DNA of 9,661 nucleotides, taken from Pseudomonadota bacterium. GTDB taxonomy: Bacteria; Pseudomonadota; Gammaproteobacteria; Pseudomonadales; Pseudomonadaceae. Of this stretch, positions 1 through 7,021 are shown piece after piece; the stretch's first letter is position 1, and the number at the start of each line of letters is the position of its first letter. The notes below the pieces were generated by a model that had not been told where the DNA came from, did not search any database, and worked only from the letters and a program-made list of their open reading frames with translations. A program made the position numbers and the translations under genes. Where the stretch lies: assembly GCA_023388335.1 (NCBI GenBank), contig JAEWGL010000144.1:1-9661 (forward strand). The letters are read 5' to 3'.

Positions 1-1630
1 CGGCCAACTGTGGGCATTCAATCTGGATGATGTTGCAGCCAAGGCAAAGGATCTGGCCGGCCAGAAATACGAAGCGCCGAAGAGCAATCTGCCGGCGGTG
101 TTCCGCGACATGAAGTTCGCCGACTACCAGAAGATCCGCTTCCTGCAGGAAAAGGCCGAGTGGGCTGACGAAAAGACCCCCTTCAAGCTGTCGTTCTACC
201 ATCAAGGCATGCACTTCGACACGCCGGTGAAAATCAACGAAGTCACCGCGACCACGGTCGATGAAATCAAGTACGACCCGAGCCGTTTCGACTTCGGTGA
301 CGTGCCGCACGACGCCAAGAGCACCGAAAACCTGGGCTATGCCGGTTTCCGCGTGCTCTACCCGATCAACAAGGCCGACAAGCAGGACGAGATCATGACC
401 CTGCTTGGCGCCAGCTATTTCCGCGTGGTCGGCAAGGGCCACGTCTATGGCCTGTCGGCCCGTGGCCTGGCCATCGACACCGCGCTGCCGTCCGGCGAGG
501 AGTTCCCGCGCTTCACCGAGTTCTGGGTCGAGCGTCCCAAGCCTGCCGACAAGCACCTGGTGATCTACGCCCTGCTCGACTCGCCGCGCTCGACCGGCGC
601 CTACAAGCTGACCCTGCGTCCGGGCAGCGATACCATCGTCGACGTCAAGTCGCGGGTGTACCTGCGTGACAACGTCAGCCGCCTGGGCGTCGCACCCTTG
701 ACCAGCATGTTCCTGTTTGGCGGCAACCAGCCGTCCAAGGTGCTGAACTACCGTCCGGCCCTGCACGACTCCGAAGGCCTGTCGATCCATGCCGGCAATG
801 GCGAATGGCTGTGGCGTCCGCTGAACAACCCGCGGCACCTGGCCGTGAGCAACTTCAGCGTGGAAAACCCGCGTGGTTTCGGCCTGCTCCAGCGCCAGCG
901 CGAGTTCAGCCACTACCAAGACCTGGATGACAACTACCAGAAGCGTCCGAGCGCCTGGATCGAGCCGCGTGGCGACTGGGGCAAGGGCACCGTCGACCTG
1001 GTCGAGATCCCCACCGCCGACGAGACCAACGACAACATCGTGGCCTTCTGGAGCCCGGAGAAGCTGCCTGAGCCGGGCCAGCCGTTCGATTACGACTACC
1101 GCCTGCACTGGACCATCGACGAGTCCCAGTTCCACGCCCCGGACCTGGGCTGGGTCAAGCAGACCCTGCGCTCGACCGGTGACGTCAAGCAGTCCAACCT
1201 GATCCGCCAGCCAGACGGCAGCGTCGCCTTCCTGGTCGACTTCGAAGGCCCGGTGCTGGCCAAGCTGCCTGAAGACACCGCGCTGCGCAGCCAGGTCAGC
1301 ATCGGCGACAACGCCGAACTGGTCGAAAACAACCTGCGCTACAACCCTGAGACCAAGGGCTGGCGCCTGACCCTGCGGATGAAGATCAAGGACCCTGCCA
1401 AGTCGGTCGAGATGCGCGCGGCGCTGCTGCGCGACGTTCCGGTCGAGCCAGCCAAGGACACCCAGCAGGACAAGGCAGCGGCCAAGCACGTCAAGGCCGA
1501 GAAGACCGCCAAGGGACAAGCGCCAGCCGAGCAACCTGCCGCCGACGCGGCCACCACCAACGGGGCCCCGGCCACCACCGAACAGGTGTTGACCGAAACC
1601 TGGAGCTATCAGTTGCCAGCCGATGAGTAA
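1..1630 (+). CDS. opgG: Periplasmic glucan biosynthesis protein OpgG (MdoG), 5'-truncated
   Basis: The reading frame is open from base 2 and ends in TAA at 1628-1630, giving 542 visible residues. The window starts at the end of the signal peptide: the first residues read GQLWA and then FNLDDVA, which fits signal-peptidase cleavage after the Ala, so the mature protein is probably whole. Family hallmarks are YEAPKSNLP, VFRDMKFADYQKIRF, TPFKLSFYHQGMHFDTPVKI, and the later NPRGFGLLQR and WIEPRGDWGKG blocks. OpgG acts in the periplasm on the beta-1,2-glucan backbone of osmoregulated periplasmic glucans. Recent work on E. coli OpgG/OpgD places the family among beta-1,2-glucanases (GH186), which I cite from memory. 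Near the C-terminus lies an Ala/Lys/Thr-rich segment (residues 482-528) before the final LTETWSYQLPADE. The gene overlaps opgH by 8 bp, indicating an operon. The ATG at 98 is internal, not the start. The family call is very secure. Confidence 0.97.
   Translation, partial: GQLWAFNLDDVAAKAKDLAGQKYEAPKSNLPAVFRDMKFADYQKIRFLQEKAEWADEKTPFKLSFYHQGMHFDTPVKINEVTATTVDEIKYDPSRFDFGDVPHDAKSTENLGYAGFRVLYPINKADKQDEIMTLLGASYFRVVGKGHVYGLSARGLAIDTALPSGEEFPRFTEFWVERPKPADKHLVIYALLDSPRSTGAYKLTLRPGSDTIVDVKSRVYLRDNVSRLGVAPLTSMFLFGGNQPSKVLNYRPALHDSEGLSIHAGNGEWLWRPLNNPRHLAVSNFSVENPRGFGLLQRQREFSHYQDLDDNYQKRPSAWIEPRGDWGKGTVDLVEIPTADETNDNIVAFWSPEKLPEPGQPFDYDYRLHWTIDESQFHAPDLGWVKQTLRSTGDVKQSNLIRQPDGSVAFLVDFEGPVLAKLPEDTALRSQVSIGDNAELVENNLRYNPETKGWRLTLRMKIKDPAKSVEMRAALLRDVPVEPAKDTQQDKAAAKHVKAEKTAKGQAPAEQPAADAATTNGAPATTEQVLTETWSYQLPADE
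1445..1585 (+). other. Low-complexity Ala/Lys-rich insert in OpgG
   Basis: About 47 codons (residues 482-528 of the visible protein) are dominated by Ala, Lys, Thr, Gln and Pro, for example KAAAKHVKAEKTAKGQAPAE. They separate the last folded stretch (LRMKIKDPAKSVEMRAALL) from the terminal strand-like segment VLTETWSYQLP. The reading frame is intact and GC-rich like its surroundings, so this is a linker and not a frameshift. A disordered loop at the edge of the C-terminal domain is the likely interpretation. Any role in binding glucan, membrane or a partner is unknown. Confidence 0.75.
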
Positions 1631-4196
1631 CTCAAGCCCACGGCCAGAATCGCTTGGCGAGTATCTGGCCCACCTCCCACTGAGCGATGAGCAGCGCGCC
1701 GAACTCGCCAGCTGCTCCTCGTTCAGCGAGTTGCACCAACGCCTTTCGGCGCAGCCCGCGGCTGCCCCAGGAGAAGCCGTGCAGGCTTCGGTCGGCAGCC
1801 GTCTGACCCTGGGCAGCGCCGCCGAGCTCGAAGAGGCCGAGATGCTTGGCGTCGATGCCAACGGTCGCCTGCGCCTGAAGATCGCCCCGCCGATCCAGCG
1901 CACCCGGGTGATCCCGGAGCCGTGGCGTACCAATATCCTGATCCGTGCGTGGCGCCGCCTGACCGGACGCAGCAACGCCGCGCAGCCGCCCAAGCGCGAG
2001 CTGCCAGCGGCGCGCTGGCGCTGGGTAGGCTCCCTGCGTCGCTACATCCTGCTGACGCTGATGCTCGGCCAGACCTTGGTTGCTGGCTGGTACATGAAAG
2101 GCATCCTGCCGTACCAGGGCTGGTCGTTCGTCGACCTCGACGAGATCACCCGTCAGCCGCTGATCGATACCGTCATCCAGGTCTGGCCGTATGCCTTGCA
2201 GACCAGCATCCTGATCCTCTTCGGCATCCTCTTCTGCTGGGTGTCGGCCGGGTTCTGGACCGCCTTGATGGGCTTCCTCGAGCTGCTCACGGGGCGCGAC
2301 AAATACCGCATTTCCGGCAGCAGCGCCGGCAATGAGCCGATCGAGGCGGGCGCGCGTACCGCGATCGTCATGCCGATCTGCAACGAGGACGTGCCTCGCG
2401 TCTTTGCCGGCCTGCGCGCGACCTTCGAGTCGGTGGCCGCCACCGGTGACCTGGACCGCTTCGATTTCTTCGTGCTCAGCGATACCAACGACACCGACAT
2501 CGCCGTGGCCGAGCAACAGGCCTGGCTTGAGGTCTGCCGCGAGGCCAAGGGCTTCGGGCGCATCTTCTATCGACGCCGGCGCCGCCGGGTCAAGCGCAAG
2601 AGCGGCAACCTCGACGACTTCTGCCGCCGCTGGGGTGGCGAGTACCGCTACATGGTGGTGCTCGATGCCGACAGCGTGATGAGCGGCGAGTGCCTGACCA
2701 GTCTGGTGCGCCTGATGGAGGCCAACCCGGACGCCGGTATCGTCCAGACCGCACCCAGGGCCTCGGGCATGGACACCCTGTACGCGCGCATGCAGCAGTT
2801 CGCGACCCGCGTCTACGGCCCCCTGTTCACCGCCGGCCTGCACTTCTGGCAGCTGGGCGAATCGCACTACTGGGGCCACAACGCGATCATTCGCATGAAA
2901 CCCTTCATCGAGCACTGCGCCCTGGCGCCGTTGCCTGGCAAGGGTGCGTTCGCTGGCGCGATCCTCTCCCACGACTTCGTCGAAGCCGCGCTGATGCGCC
3001 GTGCCGGCTGGGGCGTGTGGATCGCCTACGACCTGCCAGGCAGCTATGAAGAGCTGCCGCCGAACCTGCTCGACGAGCTCAAGCGCGACCGGCGCTGGTG
3101 CCACGGCAACCTGATGAACTTCCGCCTGTTCCTGGTCAAGGGCATGCACCCGGTGCACCGGGCGGTGTTTCTCACCGGGGTGATGTCCTACCTGTCGGCG
3201 CCCTTGTGGTTCTTCTTCCTGGTGCTGTCGACCGCGCTCTTGGCGACCAACACGCTGATGGAGCCGCAGTACTTCCTTGAACCTTTCCAGCTCTACCCAT
3301 TGTGGCCGCAGTGGCACCCGGAGAAGGCCATCGCGCTGTTCTCCACCACGATCGTGCTGCTGTTCCTGCCCAAGCTGCTCAGCATCATCCTGATCTGGGC
3401 CAAGGGCGCCAAGGAGTTCGGTGGACGGATCAAGGTGACGTTGTCGATGCTGATGGAGATGCTCTTCTCCATGTTGCTCGCACCCGTGCGCATGATCTTC
3501 CACACCCGCTTCGTGCTGGCGGCCTTCCTCGGCTGGGCGGCGACCTGGAACTCGCCGCAGCGTGACGACGACTCCACCCCATGGAGCGAAGCGGTGCGTC
3601 GCCATGGACCGCAGACCCTGCTGGGCATCGCCTGGGCGCTGCTGGTGGCCTGGCTGAACCCGAGCTTTCTCTGGTGGCTGGTGCCGATCGTGGGCTCGCT
3701 GATCCTGTCGATCCCGGTGTCGGTGATCTCCAGCCGGGTCAAGCTGGGCTTGCGCGCCAAGGATGAGAAGCTGTTCCTCATCCCCGAGGAATACGCCACC
3801 CCGCACGAGCTGTTGGCGACTGACCAGTACACCCATGAAAACCGCTGGCATGCGCTCAACGACGGCTTTGTCCGGGCGGTGGTCGATCCGCGCCAGAACG
3901 CCCTGGCCTGTGCCATGGGCACGGCCCGGCATGGTCTGGCCGAGCCGATCGAAGTGGTGCGCGCCGAACAGGTCGCCAAGGCGTTGGAAGCCGGCCCCAA
4001 GGGCTTGGATGGCAATACCCGCCTGGCCCTGTTGAGCGATCCGGTCGCCCTGTCGCGCCTGCATGAGCGGGTCTGGGCCGAGCACAAGACCCAATGGCTG
4101 GACGTCTGGCGCAGCTCGATCGCCAACGACCCGCACTCGCCCTTGCTGCCGCTGCACCCGGAGGGTCAGGCCCAGCCTTCGCTGGTCGGCGCCTGA
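1623..4196 (+). CDS. opgH: Glucans biosynthesis glucosyltransferase OpgH (MdoH)
   Basis: This 857-residue inner-membrane family-2 glucosyltransferase polymerises glucose from UDP-glucose into the beta-1,2-linked backbone of osmoregulated periplasmic glucans and probably moves it across the membrane. Two membrane segments (about 141-158 and 192-215) precede the cytoplasmic catalytic domain. That domain shows AIVMPICNED (247-256), VLSDTND (284-290), the DxD motif in VLDADSVM (346-353), SHDFVEA (449-455) and RDRRWCHGN (488-496), the last corresponding to the QxxRW-type acceptor motif. Further membrane segments lie near 517-541, 570-592, 605-640 and 664-702, followed by a roughly 150-residue C-terminal tail. 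Length is close to the E. coli protein. The ATG at 1623 lies inside the last codons of opgG (8-bp overlap). The nearest purine-rich site, GGAG at 1602-1605, is too far away, so translation is probably coupled to opgG. E. coli OpgH also acts as a UDP-glucose-dependent cell-size regulator; whether that holds here is not visible. Confidence 0.97.
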   Translation: MSNSSPRPESLGEYLAHLPLSDEQRAELASCSSFSELHQRLSAQPAAAPGEAVQASVGSRLTLGSAAELEEAEMLGVDANGRLRLKIAPPIQRTRVIPEPWRTNILIRAWRRLTGRSNAAQPPKRELPAARWRWVGSLRRYILLTLMLGQTLVAGWYMKGILPYQGWSFVDLDEITRQPLIDTVIQVWPYALQTSILILFGILFCWVSAGFWTALMGFLELLTGRDKYRISGSSAGNEPIEAGARTAIVMPICNEDVPRVFAGLRATFESVAATGDLDRFDFFVLSDTNDTDIAVAEQQAWLEVCREAKGFGRIFYRRRRRRVKRKSGNLDDFCRRWGGEYRYMVVLDADSVMSGECLTSLVRLMEANPDAGIVQTAPRASGMDTLYARMQQFATRVYGPLFTAGLHFWQLGESHYWGHNAIIRMKPFIEHCALAPLPGKGAFAGAILSHDFVEAALMRRAGWGVWIAYDLPGSYEELPPNLLDELKRDRRWCHGNLMNFRLFLVKGMHPVHRAVFLTGVMSYLSAPLWFFFLVLSTALLATNTLMEPQYFLEPFQLYPLWPQWHPEKAIALFSTTIVLLFLPKLLSIILIWAKGAKEFGGRIKVTLSMLMEMLFSMLLAPVRMIFHTRFVLAAFLGWAATWNSPQRDDDSTPWSEAVRRHGPQTLLGIAWALLVAWLNPSFLWWLVPIVGSLILSIPVSVISSRVKLGLRAKDEKLFLIPEEYATPHELLATDQYTHENRWHALNDGFVRAVVDPRQNALACAMGTARHGLAEPIEVVRAEQVAKALEAGPKGLDGNTRLALLSDPVALSRLHERVWAEHKTQWLDVWRSSIANDPHSPLLPLHPEGQAQPSLVGA

Positions 4197-4207
4197 ACCC
4201 CATACGC

Positions 4208-4233
4208 TGTGGGAGCGGGCCTGCCCGCTTCCG
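4208..4233. repeat. REP-like palindromic element after opgH
   Basis: TGTGGGAGCGGGCCTGCCCG, continuing CTTCCG, resembles the common Pseudomonas repetitive extragenic palindrome with its GTGGGAGCGGG...CCCGC core. AGCGGGC (4214-4220) is followed after CT by its exact reverse complement GCCCGCT (4223-4229), so a short tight hairpin is possible. It begins 12 bp after the opgH stop codon. Such elements stabilise mRNA 3' ends or bind gyrase/IHF in other bacteria; here the effect is inference. The identification as REP rests on remembered consensus. Confidence 0.65.
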
Positions 4234-4252
4234 CAGGCACGCTGCCTGCCGG
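4231..4252 (+). terminator. Second hairpin after opgH, possible transcription end
   Basis: GCAGGC (4233-4238) pairs with GCCTGC (4244-4249) around the 5-nt loop ACGCT. CC (4231-4232) and GG (4251-4252) can extend the stem past a one-base bulge. It directly follows the REP-like hairpin, giving two tandem GC-rich stems at the end of the opgG-opgH operon. No T-run follows, so it is not a canonical intrinsic terminator. It may be part of the REP unit, an mRNA-stabilising end, or a weak terminator. Confidence 0.35.
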
Positions 4253-4333
4253 GTGAGCGAGGCGCACAACAAACTCCCCCAGCCTCTAGGTCCCGACGCG
4301 CGCATGCGTTAGCATCCCTCCCGATATTCGAGC

Positions 4334-4351
4334 ACCGGCCGTACGGCCGGT
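4334..4351. promoter_or_regulatory. Perfect 18-bp palindrome upstream of the ABC operon
   Basis: ACCGGCCGTACGGCCGGT is a perfect inverted repeat with no spacer, 48 bp before the ATG of the binding-protein gene. As DNA it could be an operator for a dimeric regulator. As RNA it could form a 7-bp stem with a GUAC loop in the leader. The rest of the gap (4253-4333 and 4352-4386) shows no feature I can defend. TAGCAT at 4310-4315 is a possible -10 box but has no convincing -35 partner. Which regulator, if any, binds is unknown. Confidence 0.45.
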
Positions 4352-4386
4352 CGCTGCCAACAATAAAGTTCGTACTCTTTCTTCCT

Positions 4387-4392
4387 AGGGGA
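4387..4392 (+). promoter_or_regulatory. Ribosome binding site of the binding-protein gene
   Basis: AGGGGA lies 7 bases before ATG 4400 and 10 bases before ATG 4403. An in-frame GTG at 4397 would leave only 4 bases. The spacing therefore favours ATG 4400. Confidence 0.7.
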
Positions 4393-4399
4393 CCTGGTG

Positions 4400-5200
4400 A
4401 TGATGAAGAAATACCTGTCGCGACTGCTGGTCGGTGTCACTGCGCTGGTCGCGGTCACTGCTGCCCAGGCGGGCGCCATCGAAGACGCGGTCAAGCGCGG
4501 CACCCTGCGGGTGGGCATGGACCCGACCTACATGCCGTTCGAGATGACCAACAAGCGCGGCGAGATCATCGGCTTCGAAGTGGACATTCTCAAGGCCATG
4601 GCCAAGTCCATGGGTGTGAAGCTGGAGACCGTCTCCACCGCCTATGACGGCATCATCCCGGCGCTGCTCACCGACAAGTTCGACATCATCGGCAGCGGCA
4701 TGACCCTGACCCAGGAGCGCAACCTGCGCCTGAACTTCAGCGAACCCTTCATCGTGGTCGGCCAGACCCTGCTGATCCGCAAGGAGCTGGCGGACAAGGT
4801 CAAGTCGTACAAGGACCTGAACACCGCCGATTACCGCATTACCTCCAAGCTGGGCACCACCGGCGAGATGGTCGCCAAGAAGCTGATCAGCAAGGCCAAG
4901 TACCATGGCTATGACAACGAGCAGGAAGCGGTGATGGACGTGGTCAACGGCAAGGCCGACGCCTTCGTCTACGACGCGCCCTACAACGTGGTGGCGGTGA
5001 ACAAGGCCGGTGCCGGCAAGCTGCTGTTCCTCGACGAGCCGTTCACCTACGAGCCGCTGGCCTTCGGCCTGAAGAAGGGCGACTACGACAGCATCAACTT
5101 CATCAACAACTTCCTGCACCAGATCAAGCACGACGGTACCTACGATCGAATTCACGACAAGTGGTTCAAGAACACCGACTGGCTGAAGGAAATGGAATAA
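4400..5200 (+). CDS. Polar amino-acid ABC transporter, periplasmic substrate-binding protein
   Basis: This 266-residue protein of the SBP_bac_3 family captures a polar amino acid in the periplasm and delivers it to the permease encoded next. A signal peptide runs MMKKYLSRLLVGVTALVAV to an AQA cleavage site near residue 24. The mature part shows LRVGMDPTYMPFEM, then GEIIGFEVDILKAMAKSMG, then the SGMTLTQERN and FSEPF blocks typical of the family. By family comparison R107 (in TQERN) should hold the ligand carboxylate, T154 (in KLGTTGE) the carboxylate as well, and D192 (in VYDAP) the amino group, which fits an alpha-amino-acid ligand. The exact ligand cannot be read from sequence. Start choice is GTG 4397, ATG 4400 or ATG 4403; ATG 4400 has the best-spaced AGGGGA. 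A long stem-loop follows the stop codon, so this gene may be expressed above the downstream membrane genes. Confidence 0.93.
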   Translation: MMKKYLSRLLVGVTALVAVTAAQAGAIEDAVKRGTLRVGMDPTYMPFEMTNKRGEIIGFEVDILKAMAKSMGVKLETVSTAYDGIIPALLTDKFDIIGSGMTLTQERNLRLNFSEPFIVVGQTLLIRKELADKVKSYKDLNTADYRITSKLGTTGEMVAKKLISKAKYHGYDNEQEAVMDVVNGKADAFVYDAPYNVVAVNKAGAGKLLFLDEPFTYEPLAFGLKKGDYDSINFINNFLHQIKHDGTYDRIHDKWFKNTDWLKEME

Positions 5201-5205
5201 GGCAC

Positions 5206-5296
5206 AGCTGCAAGCCGCAAGTGACAAGCTGCAAGTAGAAGCGCAACGGTGTACGTCCCGCCTTTACTTTCAGCTTGTAGCTTGCGGCTTGCCGCT
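5206..5296 (+). repeat. Long heptad-repeat stem-loop between binding protein and permease genes
   Basis: The left arm is a run of 7-bp units: AGCTGCA, AGCCGCA, AGTGACA, AGCTGCA, AGTAGAA (5206-5240). The right arm carries the complementary pattern (5265-5296). Perfect pairing blocks are GCAAGCCGCAAG (5210-5221) with 5281-5292, ACAAGCTG (5224-5231) with 5271-5278, and AAGTA (5233-5237) with 5265-5269. Three flanking pairs lie at 5206-5208/5294-5296, and the loop is about 27 nt. It begins 5 bp after the binding-protein stop. No T-run follows. Similar intergenic hairpins between binding-protein and permease genes in other ABC operons (malE-malF, hisJ-hisQ) block 3' decay and raise binding-protein yield; that role here is inference. 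Confidence 0.85.
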
Positions 5297-5321
5297 TCAA
5301 GCAACTACGGAACTACCCGAC

Positions 5322-6276
5322 GTGATCAAACACAAGAAAGCCCAGTGGCCCTGGCACGGGCTGACCGCCCTGGTGCTGGTGGGCCTGGCAATCAGCCTGT
5401 ACTTCGCCACTTCGATGATTTCCTACGAATGGCGCTGGAACCGGGTACCGCAGTATTTCGCCTACCAGGCCGAGGACGCCCAGCGCGCCGCCGGCTACGG
5501 CACCGTGCAGGGCATCGTCAGCCAGGGCGACATGGCCCGCGTCACCCTGCGTGACGAGGATGGCGGCGAGCAGGTCCTGGACGTCGAGCAGGCCAGCCTG
5601 CAAGTCAGCAAGGGCGACGACGTCGCCGAGGGCGACATGGTCGGCCTGACCCGCCACTGGGCCGCGGGACCACTGGCCTGGGGGCTCTGGACCACCCTGT
5701 GGATCTCGGTGGTGTCCGGTGCCTTCGGCTTGCTGATCGGCCTGTTCGCCGGCCTGTGCCGGCTGTCGAGCAACCCGACCCTGCGTGACCTGTCGACGGT
5801 CTATGTCGAACTGGTGCGCGGCACACCGCTGTTGGTGCAGATCTTCATCTTCTACTTCTTCATCGGCACCGTGCTCAACCTGTCCCGCGAGTTCGCCGGG
5901 GTGGCGGCGCTGGCGCTGTTCACCGGTGCGTACGTGGCCGAGATCGTGCGCGCAGGCGTGCAGTCGATCGCCAAGGGGCAGGGCGAGGCGGCCCGCTCGC
6001 TGGGGCTCAATACCAGCCAGTCGATGCGTCACGTGATCCTGCCACAGGCGTTCAAGCGCGTGCTGCCGCCGCTGGCCGGACAGTTCATCAGCCTGGTCAA
6101 GGACACCTCGCTGGTGTCGGTGATCGCCATTACCGAGCTGACCAAGAGCGGCCGCGAGGCTATCACCACCTCGTTCTCGACCTTCGAGATCTGGTTCTGC
6201 GTGGCAGGGCTCTACCTGCTGATCAACCTGCCGCTGTCGCATTTCGCCAGCCGGCTCGAGCGGAGGCTTGCGCAAA

Positions 6277-6284
<8 letters not shown>
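5322..6284 (+). CDS. Polar amino-acid ABC transporter permease with extra predicted periplasmic segment
   Basis: This is an inner-membrane permease of the HisMQ/GlnP type, 320 residues from GTG 5322. The core is recognisable: GPLAWGLWTTLWISV (116-130) starts the permease domain, ELVRGTPLLVQIFIFYFF (163-180) follows, and the EAA loop that contacts the ATPase is GEAARSLGL...HVILPQAF (221-244). Ahead of the core sits a membrane segment (about 14-31) and then roughly 80 residues rich in beta-type sequence, which should lie in the periplasm. That makes it longer than simple GlnP/HisM permeases of roughly 215-240 residues. A TTG at 5289 in the same frame would add 11 residues but lies inside the right arm of the stem-loop and has no ribosome site. 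GTG 5322 is preferred although its CGGA-like site (5308-5311) is weak. A single permease gene is present, so the transporter probably uses a homodimer. The gene overlaps the ATPase start by 8 bp. Confidence 0.9.
5439..5657 (+). other. Extra beta-rich segment of the permease, predicted periplasmic
   Basis: Residues about 40-112 of the permease lie between the first membrane segment and the HisMQ-type core. The pattern alternates short hydrophobic strands with Gly/Asp turns: YGTVQGIVSQGDMARVTL, then GGEQVLDVEQASLQV, then SKGDDVAEGDMVGL. The repeated KGDDV and EGDMV turns recall small OB or barrel-sandwich folds. With a cytoplasmic Lys-rich N-terminus (IKHKK) the first helix would place this segment in the periplasm, on the binding-protein side. 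Domain family and function are not recognised. Confidence 0.6.
6261..6266 (+). promoter_or_regulatory. Ribosome binding site deciding the ATPase start
   Basis: CGGAGG lies within the last codons of the permease gene. It is 10 bases from GTG 6277 but only 1 base from the alternative TTG 6268, so it supports the GTG. Confidence 0.65.
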
Positions 6285-7011
<727 letters not shown>

Positions 7012-7021
7012 GGGCTGAGCC

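Noticed and set aside
1632..4157. An 841-codon open frame antisense to opgH
   Set aside because: It mirrors opgH codons in GC-rich DNA, gives a low-complexity His/Gln/Arg-rich product without any recognisable domain, and overlaps a certain gene along its whole length.
4210..4225. GG-N10-GC spacing resembling a sigma-54 promoter
   Set aside because: The match beyond GG and GC is poor and it coincides with the REP-like palindrome, whose sequence explains it.
4063..4647. A 194-codon plus-strand frame bridging opgH, the gap and the binding-protein gene
   Set aside because: It overlaps two certain genes in another frame and shows no domain or ribosome site.
5289..5321. TTG start at 5289 adding 11 residues to the permease
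   Set aside because: It lies inside the right arm of the stem-loop, lacks a ribosome site, and the added residues encode repeat sequence; GTG 5322 gives a plausible Lys-rich cytoplasmic N-terminus.
7012..7021. Possible bidirectional terminator between the convergent genes
   Set aside because: Only a 3-bp stem with a 3-nt loop can form and no T-run lies on either strand.
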